Origin: Pholis gunnellus
Lineage: Eukaryota > Chordata > Actinopteri > Perciformes > Pholidae
Reading direction: 5' to 3'
DNA length: 64,000 nt
Assembly: GCA_910591455.2 (NCBI GenBank)
Contig: OU342816.1
Coordinates: 19,477,702 to 19,541,701, forward strand
Under the pieces are notes generated by a model that worked only from the letters and a program-made list of their open reading frames with translations, was not told the DNA's origin and searched no databases. Both the position numbers and the translations under genes were made by a program. Position 1 is the stretch's first letter; the number at the start of each line of letters is the position of its first letter. Below are positions 58,073 through 64,000 of the stretch, one piece after another.

Positions 58073-59384
58073 CTCGGTCACCAATACACATAATAAGGGA
58101 ATCTATTACTGGGGCCCAGTGGTTGGGGAAGGTTTAGGAAATGACAATTCCAAACCCTCACTGTGGACGGTTGTCAGAGCCTTCAACTGATGTGGAGATC
58201 ATGAGGTTGACCGACAGCACCTGAACAGAACCCTATAGCTTGACCACTGTCTGCATGTGCACTCTAAAGTCAGGCTTATAATATAGACCATTAAGACCAG
58301 AGTACCTTCTGAGGCACATCCATTAATGGCACGGCCACTCTGATCTATTGCATGCCGATCGCACAAGCAAGCTATTGTTGCTCAGTTTGTCAAAGCAAAA
58401 TGGAGGAAACTATCAAGTTATGCTGAACGGATAATCATGACACCAAAGCATCTGAAAAGTAATGTGTAGAAGCATTCTGGATTCAGCAACATGATGGAAA
58501 ATTATGGATAAAGGTGAGGCTGTTTGTCAACTATCAACTGCAAATGCCTGAAAGGATGATGATGAAAGGAACATCACAAATACCACAGCATATAGACTAC
58601 ACAAGTTACATTTCCATTTATTCAAATGATTTTACGTTGGTTCTCATTTGTGTGAACTTGAAAAAGTGTCCTTTCATTAGTGAACAGTATGCGTAATGAC
58701 AAATGGCCAATGTCTTTATGTAGACACAGTGTTCAGTGCTACAATGAGCTCTGAGCATTGATTATTTAGCACTGGATTTAAAGTACAAGTTATCAGGACC
58801 ACATGAATGAAATATCTTGGCAGAAGAATATAACAAATTTAAATGACAACAAAATATTAGCGTGAGCCAAATAAATTCTGTTAAACGCTGAATGTCACAG
58901 AGGAGTAAGCCAGACAGCTGCTAGCCTACATATTATGTAAAACCTAATATCTAAAGTACTGCCAAACAAGTTCGGATGACCTCTGTGAGGGATAACTGAG
59001 TCCATGAATGACAATCTTTCTTTTATTCAAAATAAAAACACTAGTTTTATATTATTAGTACCCCTCAGTGATCAGTCTAGATTTAAAGTAACTCTGTTTT
59101 AAGTATGGGGGTTATTGTGTTTCCCCGTTTTGCTGGTGTATTTATTTGTCGGCTAGTTCTATACATGAGTACCAATGTTTGGGTCAAAATCATTTTGGTT
59201 ATATGTACTAATTGTCAAAATGTCTTCTTCTACACATCAAGGCGTTTTAGAGTACTGTTTATAGGTGCCAGTGATACAGAACAACCAAAAGAGAATCACT
59301 GATGATCCTGTCAGTCAAACTCCTGAAGAGAGCCAAGTTGCTCCCGCAGGCTGCTCCAGTGGTGTATAAATGGATATGAATGTT
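58073..59384. other. No gene seen
   Basis: AT-rich unique DNA with no supported exon. Confidence 0.5.
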
Positions 59385-59530
59385 AGTTAGTCCTGATGGC
59401 CAGGTGGCATCTTGCATGGTAGCCCCTCCCATCAGTGTGTGAATGGGTGTGAATGGGTGAATGATGACATGTAGTGTTAAAGTGCTTTGAGTGGTCGGAA
59501 GACTAGAAAAGAACTATACAAGTACAGTCT
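59385..59530 (-). repeat. Dispersed fish repeat, copy D (same family as 4411)
   Basis: On the minus strand it reads GACCACTCAAAGCACTTTAA, TACATGTCATCATTCACCCA and ends near GCCACCTGGCCATCAGG, parallel to the copy at 4411-4675. Confidence 0.75.
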
Positions 59531-60632
59531 ATTTAACATTTACAAGAGGCAAATGATTCAGACAAATAAAATAAAAATGAAATGGAATAAAATAATCAAC
59601 AATAAGATTAAAACAATAACAATCATAATAAAACAGATAAAACATGATGGAATTAATTAAAAGCTTTTGAGAAAGGATTCATAAGATGCCACTGACTGAG
59701 ACTTTAGACAAGCCATAATTCATCTCCAATATCTATTTTGTATTGCTGTGAAAACCTCTCCTTCAAACAACTGGATTTATTCAAGTTTCTCACCAAAAAC
59801 TAATTGTACAACAGCACCTTGCTTTGAAGCAAATTTGACATAGTGGCGAAACAGTGAAATTTCAACTTCATCCTGAGTTACTTTCCTTCCTCCGTTCATT
59901 TCAATGAGTCAAGGGCTCAAAGGCTGGGAGGCGGGGTTAAAGGAGACGCTAGTGCGCTTGCTTTATGGCAGGGCTCGATAAAAATGCTTTTGCCTGCAAA
60001 ACACAGTCAATTCTGTGTTGGGGCAACTGGAAGGCCTCGCTCTGTTTTCTGACAGGGCAAGTGAAAAATAAATGTGCTCTCTATTTAGGAGCCAATATTC
60101 AGTAAAAAGTGCGATCGTGAGATTGCCTTCAGCCTTTTTAGTAGCCAATCCCTGAGAATGCTACATTGTGAACAACAAATCAGTTTAAATCGACAACAGA
60201 GCGCACGTTAGTCAGTTAACGATAGCTGGAGCAAAGTCCTGCTTAGTTAAATGACGGAGCTAACAGCATAGCAACATGTTGGAACAACTAACTTAATCAG
60301 ACACGTAGACCTATCACATTGTAATTCATTCATGTACATGCTGCTCAGAGTAACCACATCACTAGTCTCTGCCTCGCACAGTCCTGCTCATAACGAAGCT
60401 TCAAACTCAAAAAATGAATATTAAGAGAAGATAAATTACAAAGTTATCAGGATGTGTTCAAATGTAATCTTGTAAAATTGTTTTTGGAGAGAAACTTGAA
60501 TAAATACAGTTGTTTGAGGGAGATATTTTAACATCAATATAAAATAGATATTAAGTGATAAATTATGATAACTTCCACTAGCTGTAAGCAGCTTATAATA
60601 CATCATTAAAATCATCATTAATATCACTAATA
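59531..60632. other. No gene; hAT-like relic at about 59968-60150
   Basis: GCAGGGCTCGATAAAAATGC and GTTGGGGCAACTGGAAGGCC with GGGCAAGTGAAAAATAAATG resemble a fish hAT head. The remainder is AT-rich. Confidence 0.4.
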
Positions 60633-60944
60633 CTATGAAGGAAAATCACTGTCAAAATCCGAGAGCGCAAATGAGATCCATGCGCGTGCGAAAATCAAAC
60701 AGCCGTGCGCGTATTTTACTTTCACAAGCACTTTTACATCACTCCGCGAGCAAAATTCACTCTCGCGCAAGCAAAAGTCGCTCGCGAAGCTTAAACCTGC
60801 TCGCTCGCGAAACTTTATTCTGCTCACTCGCGAGTCTTTTAACTGCTCGCTACATCTAATTGGTTACAATCCTCGTCTTTGGATGAACCGGATATCACTC
60901 TGACGCAGACGGCAGGTCTGTTAGAGGTGGTTTTCAATCTGCCA

Positions 60945-61000
60945 CTAAACACTACTTTACTCCACTACATCTCAGGATGTTTTACATTTGTCTGACAGGT
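60945..61000 (-). repeat. Fragment of the TACTT-rich repeat
   Basis: TACTTTACTCCACTACATCT on the plus strand is the inverted tail of the family at 24095-24545. Confidence 0.5.
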
Positions 61001-61285
61001 TTTGTAAACTTTTCAGACTGTAGACGCTGATGAAATACAAATTATGTTAATAGCGTTGTTAAATACAATAGTTTAAAGTCAAGTTGCTCAGATTGGTTTA
61101 AATTCACTCCATCATTCTATTACAGACAATGTGTGTTTGATAGTCAAACCTCTTGTGATAAAAAGCTCAAAGAAACTCTTTGATCTTAATTGATTAAAAC
61201 ATGATGCGATCATATTTAATCATACTGTTGTGTTTACAGAAGAGATATAATGTAGTTGTATATAATATGAGCAACAATTTGGACC

Positions 61286-62837
61286 AGGGCCCTATTCCTC
61301 GTACGTGGCTAACTGAGTTAGCCGGATAATTTCCAGGATGAGATTACATAAGTGAGGCTTTTCGGTTCCTCGAAGCAAGTTTGGAAAAATCACCATAGCA
61401 ACACATCCATAAGCCTGAACCTGCTCCAGAGCAGGCTTGAGCTAGATCCGCTGGATAAACTGCCACTCCCCCGGAAACAAGTGTCAGCTCCCTTCCTCAG
61501 AGATCCATCGATGAGGAAGCGATATTAGTCAGATCATCGTTTTATAGGGAGAGAGTTCTTCGAGATCGCCAAGATCCGTTATCACATCATGATGACTTCC
61601 TGTACGAGCGCTATCGATTCTGCCGACAAGGAATCATTTATTTAAAGACCTTCTCGAGCCGTACATTGAACACCACACGCCATCTACTGTCTCACGGACT
61701 GTATCACAGCCTCGCGCTGTTTTGAGAGTGGTTCATGTTTGTACAGTGTCGGTGACGCGGAGAACATCGGGAAAGCCGCTGCATGCCGTGCTGTTCATAA
61801 AGTTTATTTGGCGCTTAAGAAACTTCTGGATGTGTTCATTACATTACCATGGCACATGTTGTATTGATCACCATTCTGAATAATGTTTGTGTGCTTAGTT
61901 TTTACTTGCTCCCGTGTCCTCTTGATGGCTGGTTGAACTACATGATGGTTGAAAGCACTCATAATGATATGACAGTATCATTAGTACACCATAGATATCA
62001 TTGTTGTAGAACATGATTAAGGTGGACTCATGATAAGAATAGAGAATTACACACAATTTATTTTTACTGCTTATTATGAATAATACACACTGATCCGCCC
62101 ATACACAGATTCACACACACATATTCAAACTCCTATTCTATATGGTAATCTACACATACATGTATATACACACATATATATATATATAGTACATGATACA
62201 TAAGCGCATACACCTACATATATCCTCATAAGTATCTATTAATTCGTATCAGTTAGATACTCTTTGGGCTTGTTTTTATCTACTTATTCTGAAAGAGTTG
62301 ATATAATTATTTTCGCTATAGATCTCATTGGATGATGCGTTCCATTAAGCCTACTGCCAGCAGCACATTTAAAGAAATATCATCTGATTGATTGAGGTGA
62401 TGAGGCACTTAAAATTAGCCTATACGTTTTCCCAACACTTGCGCATTTAACGAAGTCTGCGATATTTTGCCATGCTTCTCGTCTAGCCCTCGCAGCGTTA
62501 GATTTCGCCATGATTATGGTCTTGAATTCCTCATATGCGTTCATGATCATCTCCTGCTCGTCAGCGGAGTAAAAAGAGGCTCTTTCTTTGCGTTTATTTG
62601 CCGTTGTACTGTTAGAAAATCATGGTTTCGGTGATCGACGCTTCCCCCTTTTGAAGTAGGACGGACACGCGCAACGATCCTGTTGTCTGACATCTGGTTC
62701 AAATTAACGAGACTGTTTGAGCGCGGATCAGCCTTTGAGGAACCGAGATAGCCTGATGTCAATCATCGAGTTAATTTAAGCTGGATAATAGGACATTTGA
62801 TCGACTTAGTTCAACCACGTACGAGGAATAGGGACCT
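61286..62837 (-). mobile_element. Harbinger-type element, about 1.55 kb
   Basis: Left end AGGGCCCTATTCCTCGTACG and right end (inverted) AGGTCCCTATTCCTCGTACG match at 19 of 20 bases and extend to GTGG. Related ends occur on fish Harbinger elements. A Myb/SANT-like ORF lies on the minus strand near the right end; no DDE nuclease gene was recognised in the rest, so the copy is probably deleted. A clear target duplication could not be fixed. Confidence 0.7.
62415..62600 (-). pseudogene. Harbinger Myb/SANT-like DNA-binding ORF fragment
   Basis: On the minus strand the text reads NKRKERASFYSADEQEMIMN, then AYEEFKTIIMAKSN, ARREAWQNIADFV. The E-x-W-x-x-I pattern (REAWQNIADFV) and the preceding K-S-N/A-rich stretch fit the Myb/SANT-like protein that accompanies Harbinger transposases and helps recruit them to DNA. 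A stop (TAA) occurs shortly upstream of NKRKERAS in the same frame, so the N-terminus is broken or supplied by splicing. Confidence 0.65.
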
Positions 62838-62894
62838 GCTCAAAGATCTGGAGCCAAGATTAGGGACCACTGTTTGTTTATTAACCCAACTTAA

Positions 62895-63105
62895 ACCACT
62901 GAAAAGTAGTTAGTGGATGAAAAAGTATTCAGATCCTCACTGCAGTAAACGTACTAATACCATACTGATGAAACAATAATCCACTACGAGTAAAATACCT
63001 GCAACCAAAACCTTAGTCAAGTATGTTATTATCAGCAAAATGTACTTTAAGTGCAGAAAGTAAAAGTACCCGTGCAGTAAAATGTACATTATTTGCCCCT
63101 GACCT
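62895..63105 (+). repeat. Head of the TACTT-rich repeat
   Basis: AAAAAGTATTCAGATCCTCA, ACTACGAGTAAAATACCTGC and AGTACCCGTGCAGTAAAATG belong to the head of the family seen at 24095. Confidence 0.6.
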
Positions 63106-63414
63106 GTAGTGCAATCTGAAAATCTCCCCCTGACGTCTGTGTCAGAGTGATATCCGGTCTATCCACAGACAAGGATTGTGACCAATTAGATGTAGAGATA
63201 CAGGTAAAAGACTTGCGAGCGAGCAGATTAAAGTTTCGCGAGCGAGCCGGTTAAAGTTTCGCGACCGACTTTTGCTCGCGCGAGAGTGAATTTTGCTCAC
63301 GGAGTGATGTAAAAGCGCTCGTCAAAGTAAAATACGCGCACGGCTGTTTGATTTCCGCACTCGCATGGATCTCATTTGCGCTCTCGGATTTTAACAGTGA
63401 TTTGCCTTCATAAA

Positions 63415-64000
63415 TACCCCCTAAAAAATGTTTAATCAATGCAAAAATATAAATGAAATACTATCATTCATTTCCTAATCATTTGAATTGCTTGATTTTT
63501 AAGCAAATAACCACTATAGATGACCATCAATAACAAATTAAAAGGATAACATTTAGAATTTATATTTTTGTTTTCTTTGTCAAATTGCATGGTGAAATAG
63601 GTCTATTTTCAGGTGGACATTTGTGCCAAATACTCGCCATTGGTATGCCAATTGTGGAACCTGATCTGTAGACATATGTGTTTTTTGGTTACTGTTCTGT
63701 GTAGATGCAGTGGTGGAAGCCTTATGAAAACTGTCAGCTGAGTTGGTACTGAGGACACACTGTGGAGCAGGTGATGGAAGGAGGGCCTTTAAATATTAGC
63801 TTTGAGGCAGAAACATATCAGATAGTTTCTCCAGGATCAACACGTTCAGAAAGGAGAGAACGATGTCCAGAGTGTGTTCCTGTGAGTTAGTGGGACCTTC
63901 AAATGAAGCTCGAGCATAAGTTCAGTCAGGAAGACTATACGCCTGTAGTTCATTTCTCATACATCTTTCAATCACTCCTCATGCACACTCATTATTTCCC
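63415..64000. other. No gene seen
   Basis: AT-rich DNA to the end of the window. No supported feature. Confidence 0.5.

Larger units (their letters stand above)
60633..63414. mobile_element. 2.8-kb element with about 280-bp inverted repeats
   Basis: Left arm 60635-60915 and right arm about 63130-63412 are inverted copies, roughly 85-90% identical by eye. They share CAAATGAGATCCATGCG, TCAAACAGCCGTGCGCGTAT, TTTACATCACTCCG, GCAAAATTCACTCTCGCGC and CCGGATATCACTCTGAC. The ends read TGAAGG...CCTTCA, with TA on each side. Each arm holds several CGCTCGCGA-rich boxes spaced about 30 bp. The interior carries fragments of the TACTT-rich repeat and a complete Harbinger element (61286-62837). I do not recognise the family. 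Confidence 0.82.

Noticed and set aside
60635..60859. Ser/Arg-rich 74-codon frame and its minus-strand partner
   Set aside because: The same frames appear at both arms of the inverted repeat and reflect the CGCTCGCGA boxes, not a gene.

Overview
The window is euchromatic nuclear DNA from a teleost fish. The evidence is long introns, dinucleotide microsatellites, and many interspersed-repeat families typical of ray-finned fish (hAT, PIF/Harbinger, Tc1/mariner, Pao/BEL, LTR relics, tRNA-type SINE). No bacterial operon, CRISPR array or rRNA gene is visible. Family names come from remembered motifs and from structure read in the sequence; no database was searched.

Host gene: one gene can be supported. 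It lies on the minus strand and is the 5' part of a DLG-family MAGUK, most likely dlg4 (PSD-95). The strongest exon is 18600-18629, which encodes MDCLCIVTTK, the palmitoylated N-terminus of the alpha isoform, followed by a consensus splice donor. Upstream at 27237-27379 is a 143-nt exon encoding the end of an L27 domain (IQEFYEVTLL...), the mark of the beta-type isoform. Weaker candidate exons lie at 22761-22829 (69 nt), 31852-31901 (50 nt, in frame with the L27 exon and containing an ATG) and 52610-52646, with a possible GC-rich first exon and promoter near 52.85-53.1 kb. The shared PDZ/SH3/GK exons were not found and should lie below coordinate 1. Almost everything else would therefore be intron or upstream DNA of this gene.

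Layout: 1-540 Pao/BEL gag relic (minus), with a possible LTR to 2.7 kb holding a complete 992-bp hAT insertion (988-1979). 4.4-8.3 kb: dispersed repeat and two MITEs. 9.7-12.5 kb: LTR-like block, (TG)n, and a 1.9-kb fish repeat with a tandem tail. 13-15.3 kb: Zaphod-type hAT and Tc1 relics. 18.6-19.3 kb: PSD-95 alpha exon and its GA-rich upstream region. 20-27.4 kb: mostly unique intron with two candidate dlg4 exons, a SINE and a TACTT-rich repeat. 28.1-30.2 kb: LTR-like block, an unexplained GC-rich block and a Harbinger-like element. 37-42.5 kb: fish repeat, hAT-Charlie relic split by a Harbinger MITE, LTR-like DNA, and a complete 1.55-kb ZMYM-type hAT. 43-46 kb: Tc1 relic and a 1.4-kb inverted-repeat element. 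47.3-52.3 kb: a stack of hAT, Harbinger, hAT and Tc1 insertions separated by (TA)n. 53.8-58.1 kb: fish repeats and a BED-finger hAT. 60.6-63.4 kb: a 2.8-kb element with about 280-bp inverted repeats, itself hit by a Harbinger element with a Myb-like ORF.

The best leads are the MAGUK alternative-start exons, the recurrence of hAT copies that keep only the N-terminal DNA-binding exon, the large-inverted-repeat element at 60.6 kb, and the TA-anchored transposon stack.
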